From NCBI GenBank assembly GCA_039199225.1, contig JBCCSZ010000077.1, forward strand, positions 1-26,732: a DNA stretch of 26,732 nucleotides, given 5' to 3'. Made by a program: the position numbers and the translations under genes. The notes under the pieces were generated by a model, which saw only the letters and a program-made list of their open reading frames with translations, did no database searches and was not told the origin of the DNA. This document shows positions 1 through 8,800 of the stretch, in pieces (the stretch's first letter is position 1; each line of letters opens with the position of its first letter). Source of the DNA: JBCCSZ01 sp039199225 (GTDB lineage: Bacteria; Bacteroidota; Bacteroidia; Chitinophagales; Saprospiraceae).

Positions 1-1
1 A

Positions 2-286
2 GCTATAATAGGGATAATCCTTGGAATCTCATATGTAATTAAGGGAGTTTCCTCAAAAAGAAATATAGATCTCTCAAAATTCATAATTATTTTTATAGCA
101 TGCATAGCTCTCTCAACTTCAATCGCAATACTGATTAAAATATGCAATGCACCTAATGAATACTTGGGTAACCTAGCTGGTGAAAAAAAATATATTCTTC
201 TAGGCGCAATCACTATGGTATTCTTATCGACTAAATCCATATATGATATACTAAAAATCAGCAAACAAAAAAATGATGGTCACTAG
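2..286 (+). CDS. C-terminal fragment of an unknown membrane protein
   Basis: An open frame enters from the left edge and ends at TAG 284-286, giving 94 residues without a start codon. I do not recognise the family. The translation has hydrophobic stretches at about residues 1-13, 26-46 and 67-79, separated by short Lys/Arg/Asn-rich loops, and a charged tail ending KQKNDGH, so it is probably the last two or three membrane segments of an integral membrane protein. The DNA is visibly much richer in A and T than the rest of the window, and codons such as ATA and AAA dominate. That contrast, together with the broken regulator just downstream, suggests acquired DNA. The direction and frame are supported only by the long open frame and its membrane-like composition. 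Confidence 0.55.
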   Translation, partial: AIIGIILGISYVIKGVSSKRNIDLSKFIIIFIACIALSTSIAILIKICNAPNEYLGNLAGEKKYILLGAITMVFLSTKSIYDILKISKQKNDGH

Positions 287-311
287 TAAAAGCTCAACCT
301 ATAAATCGTAA

Positions 312-431
312 TCTTTAAATTTCATCTCCCCCACAACCATCGAAACCCACCGCAGAAACCTCTTATCCAAACTCGAACTGAAGAACACGCCCCTGCTGGT
401 TCGCTATGCCGTCGAAAAAGGCATTGTCTAA
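312..431 (+). pseudogene. 3' remnant of a LuxR/NarL-type response regulator (HTH only)
   Basis: A 39-residue frame ending in TAA 429-431 reads like the end of a LuxR-family helix-turn-helix: SPTTIETHRRNLLSKL followed by KNTPLLVRYAVEKGIV. This matches the recognition helix and last helix of NarL/FixJ response regulators, which commonly end in a similar LVRYAIEKGI pattern. The receiver domain and the first half of the HTH are missing. An in-frame stop at 309-311 lies just upstream and no start codon is available. The upstream DNA is the AT-rich membrane-protein fragment, so the regulator seems to have been cut by an insertion or deletion near 290-323. Its composition resembles the rest of the window, so it is probably the native side of the junction. 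Confidence 0.75.
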
Positions 432-486
432 AAAAAGTACCTCCTGTCCGACCAGAACGCTTACACGCTTTGTTCGGAACAGGAGG
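431..486 (-). terminator. Rho-independent terminator of the leftward toxin operon
   Basis: Arms at 440-451 and 474-486 (CCTCCTGT-CCGA against TCGG-A-ACAGGAGG) form a 12-bp stem with one bulged base. Read on the minus strand, the stem is followed after GTAC by six T residues (431-436). It lies about 30 nt past the stop of the 1226-residue protein gene. On the plus strand the hairpin is not followed by a T run, so it acts mainly leftward. Confidence 0.75.
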
Positions 487-516
487 CTATTAATCCAGCA
501 TTTAAGCTAAACGAAA

Positions 517-3500
517 TTAATTACATAGTACACCGCACTTATCTCCCAGATCGAGGCTGAAGCGCCACTTCTTGATGAAGTTGATCACTACAGTCGCATC
601 GAAGTAAGACGGCTTGACGATGTCGGCTTCTAGCTTGACACCCACACCGATTGTCGGAAGCGGAATCCCCAGTACCTTACCGCGCGCATCTACAAAAGCC
701 CATATTCGCCCGGTCGCTCTGAAGCCATTCACCCCATGTGGCGAGGTTCCATTTTGACAGACCGCATTGGGGTCGTACTTGAGGAAGGATAGGTCGAATC
801 CAACCCCTCCAGATACCTTGACTTTCAGGACCGTGATTTTTGCAAAGAGGATTTTCTTCTTGATCTTTTTCTCAAATTTGAAGAACAAACTGGCGCCAAA
901 GGCGAAGCCGGTTCCCATCGCAACAGTACTTCCTGGACAACTGCCATTCAGATCACCGCGGTTCGTAGCAACGCTCTCGCCAAAGTAGGCGGCTGCTTCT
1001 GGGTGCAGAGGTGGCGGACCAGGTATGTCGTTACCCGTCAGGAAGTATACGTCGGCCGTAAAGGTTTGTCCCCAGTATTGTAGGGATACCGATACAGGGT
1101 AAAGCGAAATAGAAGCTTGTGGATTCCAGAAGGAAGGCACTTGTACCGAGCCATCGCGATAACCTCCGATGAATAAGTGCCAGCGGTTGTTACCCGGATC
1201 GATCAATAGATCGAGCGTACCGGAGCCCGTCAGGCCGGCAGAAGGTTGGTTGATGTTGACATCGGCATAGCCGTGGAAAGAAAATCCATTTTCGAAATCA
1301 AGACTCAATCCCAGCTTGAACTTTATCTCGTTGGAGGCATTTTGCGTTGACTGTGCATCCGCATTTTGCATCTGGCTTTCATTCTGTGCAACGGTCTCTA
1401 CCCGGCTGGCAGGATCGGTATCACCAGCAACATTGTTGATGATCTCTCCGACACCCCAGAAGGTAATGTTCTGTAGAGAAATGTTCGGACCAAAGCGGAG
1501 GATACAAGTGAGTTTGCCCTGGAAGGTATTGCCTGGTGTATTGGTCAAGCCAACAGCAAACTTCAATCCCAGCTTGGTGGTAGGGGTCGGCTCGTAAATG
1601 ATACCTGACGCATCGACGCCAACACCTAGGGGCGGACCACTAGATGGGTCTTGGTAACCCACTGGCTTCATGTGGTGGAAAGCACCACCGCCAAAACCAT
1701 TCAAGACCAAAGGAGTCGGCGGAATCGGGACGTTGATGGCACTGCCACTGACATAGGCATCCACCAACCAGTAGCGGTAATTGTTTTTGGCTCCAAAAAT
1801 GGCCGCCATATCCAGTTTAAACTTGCCACTGTTGTCCTGACAAGCAGGTGTTCCATTGTTGTCTCCCATGATCCGGGCGCAAAGCACGCCGCTGAATCCA
1901 TCACCATATGTTGGATCGTCTCTGAAAAGATTGATGGTCCCCTCCGCCTTAAAACTTGGTAAGTTCAAAGCGATGTGGGCACCATCAAATTCCAGTTTGT
2001 CGAATTTCCATTTGTGTGCGCCATTGCCATCAATGACGAGTTTGCCAATGATTCGAAAACCACCACTGGCTTGTAAACCACCATCATCCGGACTCATCAA
2101 ATCCAAACCGATGGTCATTCCCAAAGAAGCCTTTGTACCATTTTCCAAAGACGTCAATTCAAAGTTGTTGAGGCTAACCGGGAAGTTGAGTACCTTGGAA
2201 TTTAAGTCGGAAGAGATTCCAATGCTGCCTTGATCCGGGTCCAGGGATAGGTAAGGTTGCTGTGTTTGCAGAATCAGGTGATTGAACGTTACTTCTGCGA
2301 TCTTTACATCCGGACCGTTGGGATTGTTGACATAATCGGAGGGCTTTCCGATGGCCAGCGAACCACTGAGGTTGGCTGTTGGCAAGAATTCTACCACCTT
2401 ACCGTTGGGACCAATTTCTCCTTCGATGATGATTTGTGAGCCACCCATCAGGTTGACCTGCGCCGCATTCCAAAGCGGAAATTGCAGATCGTCTTCCAAG
2501 GTTACGGCAAACATATATTCGTAATTGTCACTCGCCGGGTCGGGGAAGTTGATGTGCGCCTCATATCCCAAAGGAGTGGTTTCCTTCAGGATCGGAACGG
2601 CGATCATTCCACCAAATCCAAACTGATCGACCTTACTCTGCAACAGCCCTACTTCAATATAATCCAGCGACCAGCCCCAGGAATTGTCCATTAGGCCCGA
2701 GCTGAGGAGCGGTACTTCTCCTTCGATGTAGAATAGGCCGCTCACACCAGTTTCGTCGATCAGCAGGTTTTCTGCACCAACTTTGATTCGACAGGTATTG
2801 TTGGCCATTGTCAGCTCGACATCTTCCGAAGTAGGTCGAAGGTCATACCCTCCGGCACTCGGGCCTCCGGAAGTGCCAAAGACGTCAGCAGAAGCATAGG
2901 CATCGAAAGCCTGTTCTTGCTCCCATTGCAATGGATCACCTCGCCTTTCCAAGCTCTTGTCCAATTCCGGAATGTCTTCTTCCATTCCATAGCCACTACA
3001 TTTTCGTTTGAATGGCGAAGGAAGGGTCAGCTCAATGTGTTCGATATAGACCCCTCGCCAAAGAGAGAGATTATTGGGGGGTAAGCCGTGTTGATAACCT
3101 GCGGGAAATGTCAGTGTAGATGGATTGCGGTAATCGCTCAAATCGACATTGGCATTGGTTAAGGTGAAGCTCATATCCTGGAAGCGCGTCAGCACAAAGC
3201 TGGTGATGCTGATGTTTTCCAAAAGCAGGTTGTTCCAATCTTGCACCAAAACCTGGATATGTCCATTGACCCGGTCGGTTTCCCCTTGGAGAATGTCGCC
3301 GTTGGCATCTAAAGGAAGCATCCAATCGCGGCTGAAGTACACATCGGCTTCGACACCAAATTCCTTGACCCCATCGCAATCGATGGTAATGAAGGTTCCA
3401 TAATCACCCGAAAAACTTCCCGGAGGCGCTTCGTGCTCATACCAGGGCCGCAACACGACAGCCGTTTTCTTGTTTGAGCCACCAATTTCAAAAGCTACTG

Positions 3501-4197
3501 TACTGAGCAAGCCAACCGTCGCATCCCCAACGATACCCGCCGAAGATGAAAACTTGATGCCAGAGGCAGCAAACATCAACACCAGCCCATCACCGGGAAT
3601 TCCCTTGATGTCGACCGAGGCCGTAACGCTGCTATTCTTGGAAGGAATGCGCATGCCCACAAAGACATCCAACTCGGCATACTGTGGTTTGAGAACGATG
3701 CGGTTGATGACCATGTAAGCCGTCACATTTCCAATCGTCTTTTTGATGACGATGGGAAGGGTTGCCTTTTCCAGATTGGCCCCGGTGAGTGTGGTCAAAA
3801 AGTTACCAACTTCGATGGCCTTTTCGATGACCTGCTTGGCTTCCTTGACCTTTTCACTGTAGGTTCCATCTCCCAGTTGACCCAGAATATCGGTCATGGG
3901 GTCGGTATTGTTGTTGAGTCCTTGAGGAGCCTCCATAGGTCCTTCGGCCTGCGACATGAGGTAGTCCTCTATTTCCGGAAACAGAAAGCCATCGTCTGAT
4001 TTTTTGACCGGAACCCGAACGGATTCTTCTTCCATCCAACCCATTGAATCGACGGGTACGGAAAAATCCTTTTTTAGGCTTAGGTGCCGTTTGATCAGCC
4101 CCGGCCCGCCCGGTCCTCCGTTAGAGCCGGAGGTGGCACCCAGCGGAATGAGGCCAAAGAAAAGCAAAGAAATGATTGTCAAAAGTCTTAGTTTCAT
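517..4197 (-). CDS. Large secreted beta-rich protein, unknown function
   Basis: A 1226-residue protein starting with a clear Sec signal peptide (MKLRLLTIISLLFFGLIPLG, cleavage near residue 20-23). The rest has no membrane helix and is dominated by alternating hydrophobic/polar strands with many Gly, Asn and Asp residues. A conspicuous GGFGGGAFHHM motif sits near residue 833. A lysine-rich patch (FEKKIKKKILFAKITV) lies near the C-terminus, which ends in ...CGVLCN. I see no T9SS sorting domain, lipobox or catalytic motif. I recall similar Gly-rich GGGA..HM proteins beside giant exported proteins in other Bacteroidota, but cannot verify this. It is the last gene of the leftward operon, 149 nt after the 305-residue protein, with a terminator just downstream. 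It may be a surface scaffold, receptor or export partner of the giant toxin; that is inference. Confidence 0.85.
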   Translation of the reverse strand: MKLRLLTIISLLFFGLIPLGATSGSNGGPGGPGLIKRHLSLKKDFSVPVDSMGWMEEESVRVPVKKSDDGFLFPEIEDYLMSQAEGPMEAPQGLNNNTDPMTDILGQLGDGTYSEKVKEAKQVIEKAIEVGNFLTTLTGANLEKATLPIVIKKTIGNVTAYMVINRIVLKPQYAELDVFVGMRIPSKNSSVTASVDIKGIPGDGLVLMFAASGIKFSSSAGIVGDATVGLLSTVAFEIGGSNKKTAVVLRPWYEHEAPPGSFSGDYGTFITIDCDGVKEFGVEADVYFSRDWMLPLDANGDILQGETDRVNGHIQVLVQDWNNLLLENISITSFVLTRFQDMSFTLTNANVDLSDYRNPSTLTFPAGYQHGLPPNNLSLWRGVYIEHIELTLPSPFKRKCSGYGMEEDIPELDKSLERRGDPLQWEQEQAFDAYASADVFGTSGGPSAGGYDLRPTSEDVELTMANNTCRIKVGAENLLIDETGVSGLFYIEGEVPLLSSGLMDNSWGWSLDYIEVGLLQSKVDQFGFGGMIAVPILKETTPLGYEAHINFPDPASDNYEYMFAVTLEDDLQFPLWNAAQVNLMGGSQIIIEGEIGPNGKVVEFLPTANLSGSLAIGKPSDYVNNPNGPDVKIAEVTFNHLILQTQQPYLSLDPDQGSIGISSDLNSKVLNFPVSLNNFELTSLENGTKASLGMTIGLDLMSPDDGGLQASGGFRIIGKLVIDGNGAHKWKFDKLEFDGAHIALNLPSFKAEGTINLFRDDPTYGDGFSGVLCARIMGDNNGTPACQDNSGKFKLDMAAIFGAKNNYRYWLVDAYVSGSAINVPIPPTPLVLNGFGGGAFHHMKPVGYQDPSSGPPLGVGVDASGIIYEPTPTTKLGLKFAVGLTNTPGNTFQGKLTCILRFGPNISLQNITFWGVGEIINNVAGDTDPASRVETVAQNESQMQNADAQSTQNASNEIKFKLGLSLDFENGFSFHGYADVNINQPSAGLTGSGTLDLLIDPGNNRWHLFIGGYRDGSVQVPSFWNPQASISLYPVSVSLQYWGQTFTADVYFLTGNDIPGPPPLHPEAAAYFGESVATNRGDLNGSCPGSTVAMGTGFAFGASLFFKFEKKIKKKILFAKITVLKVKVSGGVGFDLSFLKYDPNAVCQNGTSPHGVNGFRATGRIWAFVDARGKVLGIPLPTIGVGVKLEADIVKPSYFDATVVINFIKKWRFSLDLGDKCGVLCN

Positions 4198-4217
4198 AAG
4201 TCTTTAGTTGTGCTTAC

Positions 4218-4330
4218 CCGGCACAGAAGCCGAATAAAAATCCAGAAAAAAAATTCGTCTGTTATACTACAACGGTTGGCAAAGGCCGTATAAAAAAGGT
4301 ATGGTTTTAGTCTTCAACAGCTTCTGCCGG
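4218..4330. repeat. Widely spaced imperfect inverted repeat between two operon genes
   Basis: CCGGCACAGAAGC (4218-4230) and GCTTCTGCCGG (4320-4330) are reverse complements apart from a two-base bulge and are about 90 nt apart. They occupy the 149-nt spacer between the 305- and 1226-residue protein genes, the only sizeable gap in the operon. No T run follows either arm closely, so I do not call a terminator. A leader structure affecting expression of the last gene is possible, as is chance. Confidence 0.35.
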
Positions 4331-4346
4331 ATAGCATTATTTTGGG

Positions 4347-5264
4347 TTAAAAAACATCTTCTTTCAATACGTAGTTCGTCTTGTTGTCTTCAATCCACTG
4401 GCGGACTTGCTTCATGGCTTGCCGATAATTCGACACGGCCAAATCCCCTGTCGCCTCATTGACCTGAACGGGAAAGTCTTCGATCACTGGTGCAATTTGT
4501 TCAATGACCCGATAGCCACAAATGATGTAGCCATCAGCATCTTCTCCGACGGGTCGGCAAGAGCGCTTGTTGCTCATAATGAGGTTCAGCAGAAAATCCA
4601 TCTGCGGCCGCTGCCGGGTGTAGACCATCATCGGTACGACCTCATAGACAAACTGGTCGTTGACAGGGATTTTTTCGATGTTTTCCATCATCGATTCGAT
4701 CTTTTGTTCATTGCCACAACGGGTCAGTGCCAGGTTGAGCGCCCGGCGGGTCGCACTGCGCTTGCGATATTCGGGGCGCATGGCCTCCAGCTCGTTGCGC
4801 ATACCCAAAAAGCCGGCCGTCAGAAAAAATTCGTCGACATGATTGGGCTTTGTTTGCATGTGCTCGACCAGCAGCTTTCGAGCCAGTTCGTCAAAATCTG
4901 AGACCTGAAATTTTTGCAAGCCATGAGCCACTTGGTATTGAATCACCGAAGAGCCGCTTTTTGCTGCCTCCAACAACAGGTGAACCGCCACTTTGCGGCT
5001 GCGCTCCACTTCATGCTCTACGCCCAACTTGGTGGTCAGCCGAACAGCTTCCCGCTGAACCGCCTCGTTGGAGGAGCGCGTGTACACACCCATCACCTGA
5101 AACACATCGGCATCTTTCAAAAGGCTGTTTGCCTGATCTTTGCTCAAGCGCGACGGCTTTTGCTTTTGGATTTTTTTGAAATGAGGCTTCAGGATTTTCG
5201 AAGGAGATTGGGCCTGAACCGCAAAACAAAGCAGTAGAAAAGCAGCTATTAATTTAGTTCTCAT
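4347..5264 (-). CDS. Exported helical-repeat (HEAT-like) protein, unknown function
   Basis: A 305-residue protein with a short Sec signal peptide (MRTKLIAAFLLLCFAVQAQS). The mature part is almost entirely amphipathic helix pairs of HEAT/ARM style: for example REAVRLTTKLGVEHEVERSR, then AVHLLLEAAKSGSSVIQYQV, then DELARKLLVEHM. The charged, proline-poor N-terminal linker is basic (LKPHFKKIQKQKPSRLSK). No catalytic motif is visible and I cannot assign a family. Its ATG overlaps the TGA of the 190-residue gene upstream (ATGA, 5261-5264), which implies translational coupling. Helical-repeat proteins usually bind other proteins, so a periplasmic chaperone or second immunity factor for the toxin is conceivable; this is inference only. 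Confidence 0.85.
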   Translation of the reverse strand: MRTKLIAAFLLLCFAVQAQSPSKILKPHFKKIQKQKPSRLSKDQANSLLKDADVFQVMGVYTRSSNEAVQREAVRLTTKLGVEHEVERSRKVAVHLLLEAAKSGSSVIQYQVAHGLQKFQVSDFDELARKLLVEHMQTKPNHVDEFFLTAGFLGMRNELEAMRPEYRKRSATRRALNLALTRCGNEQKIESMMENIEKIPVNDQFVYEVVPMMVYTRQRPQMDFLLNLIMSNKRSCRPVGEDADGYIICGYRVIEQIAPVIEDFPVQVNEATGDLAVSNYRQAMKQVRQWIEDNKTNYVLKEDVF

Positions 5265-5833
5265 GATAACATGTTATTGTTTGTATTCTTTGATTTAAAA
5301 GACCACTCGTTTGGAAAGTCGAATTGGACGTCGATCTGCACATCTTCCGGGTCCAGTTCATATTTTGCTCGCATTAAATCGTATAGCTCGATGTCCAGCC
5401 AGTCCGAATGATTTGACTTTATCGCTGCGATGACCTGACGAGCGTCAATCCACTCTGTTCCGTTTTTAGACAAGTCGGTAACTTGATCCAAAAAAACTGT
5501 GTACAATGCTTTGAGCTGATCAATTGATAGAACCGAATCGGGGAACAGTATATCCCAGGCCAACAGTTTTATCTCAAGTAGATAGCGGTCGTTGTTTGCT
5601 TGATCGCTGTAGAAGCTAAACTCGGCTTTGTCGGCTGCCTGTTTCCAGTCGTACTCAGGATCGGCCATTGCCAATGCCATTGCCTTTTTTAACTTTCCTG
5701 CAAACTCCGCACTACCGGGATGTTCGATGGCTTGTTTGAAAATCTGCCTGTAGTTTTCGTGAGAATAGTAAAATTCTCTGTTGAAAATGCTCAGACCCGA
5801 TCCTACCAATTGATCTTGCTCTTGCTTATTCAT
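5261..5833 (-). CDS. Candidate immunity protein for the giant toxin
   Basis: A 190-residue protein without signal peptide or membrane segment, rich in Asp, Glu and aromatic residues (for example DPEYDWKQAADKAEFSFYSD and ELDPEDVQIDVQFDFPNEW), predicted soluble, acidic and mostly helical with a strand-like C-terminal part. I recognise no family. It starts one base after the TAA of the giant toxin gene (TAA-A-ATG), so the two are almost certainly co-translated, and its stop overlaps the next start. Immunity genes of contact-dependent and other polymorphic toxins typically lie immediately downstream of the toxin, are small, cytoplasmic and often acidic, and share little sequence similarity between systems. 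The call rests on position and composition. Confidence 0.7.
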   Translation of the reverse strand: MNKQEQDQLVGSGLSIFNREFYYSHENYRQIFKQAIEHPGSAEFAGKLKKAMALAMADPEYDWKQAADKAEFSFYSDQANNDRYLLEIKLLAWDILFPDSVLSIDQLKALYTVFLDQVTDLSKNGTEWIDARQVIAAIKSNHSDWLDIELYDLMRAKYELDPEDVQIDVQFDFPNEWSFKSKNTNNNMLS

Positions 5834-5834
5834 T

Positions 5835-8800
5835 TTATTCTGGATACATCGTTACTAAATACCAATCGTTGCTTGTAGGAGTACTCCTGCGATAGAAGGC
5901 TCTGATCTTCGTCAGTGGTCCTGTGGGTATGACTCCTGACAGTGGAAGGTTTCCTTTAGGAACGCTACCACTGATTGAGGGGTGAAAATACCCAGATCCC
6001 ATTTCAATTCCAAAATCGTGTGTTACTGGGAAAGAGAGTGCGTTGGGGTCCGTAGCCAGCTTGGCGTTCTTGGCCACATCGAATGGCGTACCTACGCCTC
6101 CTGGTCTAACATGGTTCAGTGCCATTTCCATTGCTGCTACATCCTTGAACTTGGTAGAAGCAGATGGAATACTAGGGTTGTTATTAGAACCACCTCTACT
6201 ACCATCCGGAGCATATCCTTCTTCGGCTCTGAGCTTCAAGGCATCGTCTTCTACATCTGGAGCATGTCGGTGAGCAGCGTGCGCACCTGGGTTCGGGCTG
6301 GCTTGACTTCCTCCCAAGAGCAAATCTTTATCGGCCTGGCTGAATCCAGACAAATCAGGGTCTCTAACGACTCGTCTCTGGCCAGCACCTGTCAGTACCT
6401 GGCAACGGTTGGTAGCCGATCCAATGCCTGTTCCTGAATGACCTGATAAGAATCTGGTAGAGAATAATTTATCCTTGAATATTCTTCCAATCGTCACCGT
6501 ACCATCTATCAAGTCGACACTTTGTCTAACCCGAGTAGGTGTTGAAGGCGTTGGTACAATGTCCAATCCGGCCGTCAACCAAGCATCCGCTCTATTCAAC
6601 CAAGTGATGTCGTATCTGGCAGCTACGGTCGACAGCTTTCCAAAGGCGGTAATCAAATTAGCTGTCAGGGAGGTTACATGCTTGGAGATGTGGTTGGCAT
6701 TCGAACTGACGTTGGCCAAGTCCTCCAGCAAGTTCACCCGCTTGTTGCCCAGTGCATTGATTTCTGTTTTCAAAGATACCAGGTGGTTGACCTCTGAATC
6801 CGTCAACTTCGACATGCCATACAGGCTATTGTCGACAGCTCCTGTGAAGGCATCTTTCAGCTGCTTGTATCTCTGTAGGAGTGGACCGGTTACATCTGAA
6901 ATATCGTCCCCGATTCTGCCGGCAGCCAAGATGGCTTCGTCCCACAATCCAAGCCACTGGTTCAGTTCCGTAGGTGTTGCACCCTGGAAGAAAGCTCGCA
7001 GAGCGGCATCATTGTCAAGGTGCTTGATCAAGGCATTGGCTCTGGCCGGAATGGTGGACATGGCTGCCGCGCGCACGCTGTAGTTGACCTGCGTCTGTCG
7101 GAACCTGATCTGTCCGTTTGGCAACTCTACAATATCAACTTTACCGGTTAGCACCGTACCGTTGGCATCCTTGATGATCAAATTCGGATCACCCAATTCT
7201 CTGATGGTTCCAGTGCCAGCAGCATCAAATCCATCGTTCGCGATTCGCAGGAATTTCTGATTACCAGCAATTTCTGCCGTTGCAACGACTGCGGAGGTCG
7301 GCGTAGCTTTCAAGCCAAATACCCCTGTCACTTCGTCGTAACTCATCACACCACCACCGGCTTTCCAATTGTCGATGGTACCAGCCATATTCGGATGGAA
7401 GTGCTTGAGGACCGCTTCCTTCACAGGGATGTTACCCATTGCATTGATGGAAGTCAGTAGCCCTTCTATGCCAGACAATGGTCCTTCCAAAACAGTTTTC
7501 AATGGCTGGTAGCCTGGAGCTGCTGCTACGATCTCTTGTAGTCTGGCCTTCAGCACATCGCTGAGTGGATTGATCTTCGTGAGGAAGGCTGGAACCGGGA
7601 TGTTGAATTTACCCAGGAAGTAGTTCCATGGATTGTTCAGGTCTTCCAAAGCATCCAATACATGTCTGGTCGCCGCTTTCAAGCTGGCCGCCAATGTTGT
7701 ATTACCAGCCGCTTTTGCATCACTGTAAGCCTTTGTCATGACCAACATGAGGTTGTCGATGTGGTCCATGTGCTGCAGGGCAAACTGCTGGATGTTCAGA
7801 TGAGATACCTGTAGTACTGCATCGGCTAGTTGCTGGAATCGATTGACGACCGGGAATTCCGTATTGTTCATCGCCAGGGTCGTGTTCTTCAATTCCGGCC
7901 TGGTCAATGCCAGTGCACCATCCGCTGCTCGTCCTGAGCGAGTGGCCAAGTCTACAGCACCAGCCCCTAGAGACAAGGCGCCCGTAATCATGGACAGCGT
8001 ATTCAAGGCATTGGTAACATTGTCGTGTCCCTGGATGTCGCTCAAGGCGGTTGCCGCCAAGCTGAATCCACTACTTGCCATATCCATCAGGATCAAGGCT
8101 TTGCGGACTTTCATGGCTGCCGACAGAGCACCGGCGCCTGTGGCAATCGTAACGACATCGATCGCTGTGACGATGAGTTGCTTGGTTGTTTCACTGTCTC
8201 CTTCAAGTGAGCCATAAGCACCGACGAGTGCAGGTACCAGGCTTCGGTTGGCGTTCCCGTTGGGAGGTACAACTCCACGCAGGGTACTCAGGTTGGATTT
8301 GTTGTGGAAGGAGATGACGTCGAATGGTCGCAAGGGTACAGTCGGCCCTTCGGATAACACCCTAAATCCAGATTTATCGCTTTGGGTCAGGGTGATCTCT
8401 TCTCCGTCGTTGTCACAGGTATGGTCTACCGAGTGATACGAGAAAGCCTGATAACCGACATTGTTCCCTAGGGCATTGGCCGCAATAATCAGTGGACTGG
8501 CATTGTTGCCTATTTCCACGGCCATCCGTTTGAGTACATTCTGATAATCCAGGATAAAGGTTCTCTCCTCAAAATTACTGACGTAGTCTGCAAATCGTTG
8601 GTCGGCAACTGTTTGACTCTTCGAGAAGAGATCGACCATCGCCAAGACCAATTCTTTACGCTGATCGGTACCGATGAAGAGAACTGTATTGTTTACGCCA
8701 TTCAACAGCTGACAGAAGAGGAACTGATCGGTTTGGATCAAGTTTTCGCCTTCAATCCCCAGCACGATAGAATCTGCTTTGGTCTCACCTGCATTCTTGA

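Noticed and set aside
517..4197. T9SS substrate with a C-terminal sorting domain
   Set aside because: The C-terminus lacks the usual conserved sorting-domain pattern with a basic end and ends in a Cys-containing tail, so export beyond the outer membrane by T9SS is not supported.
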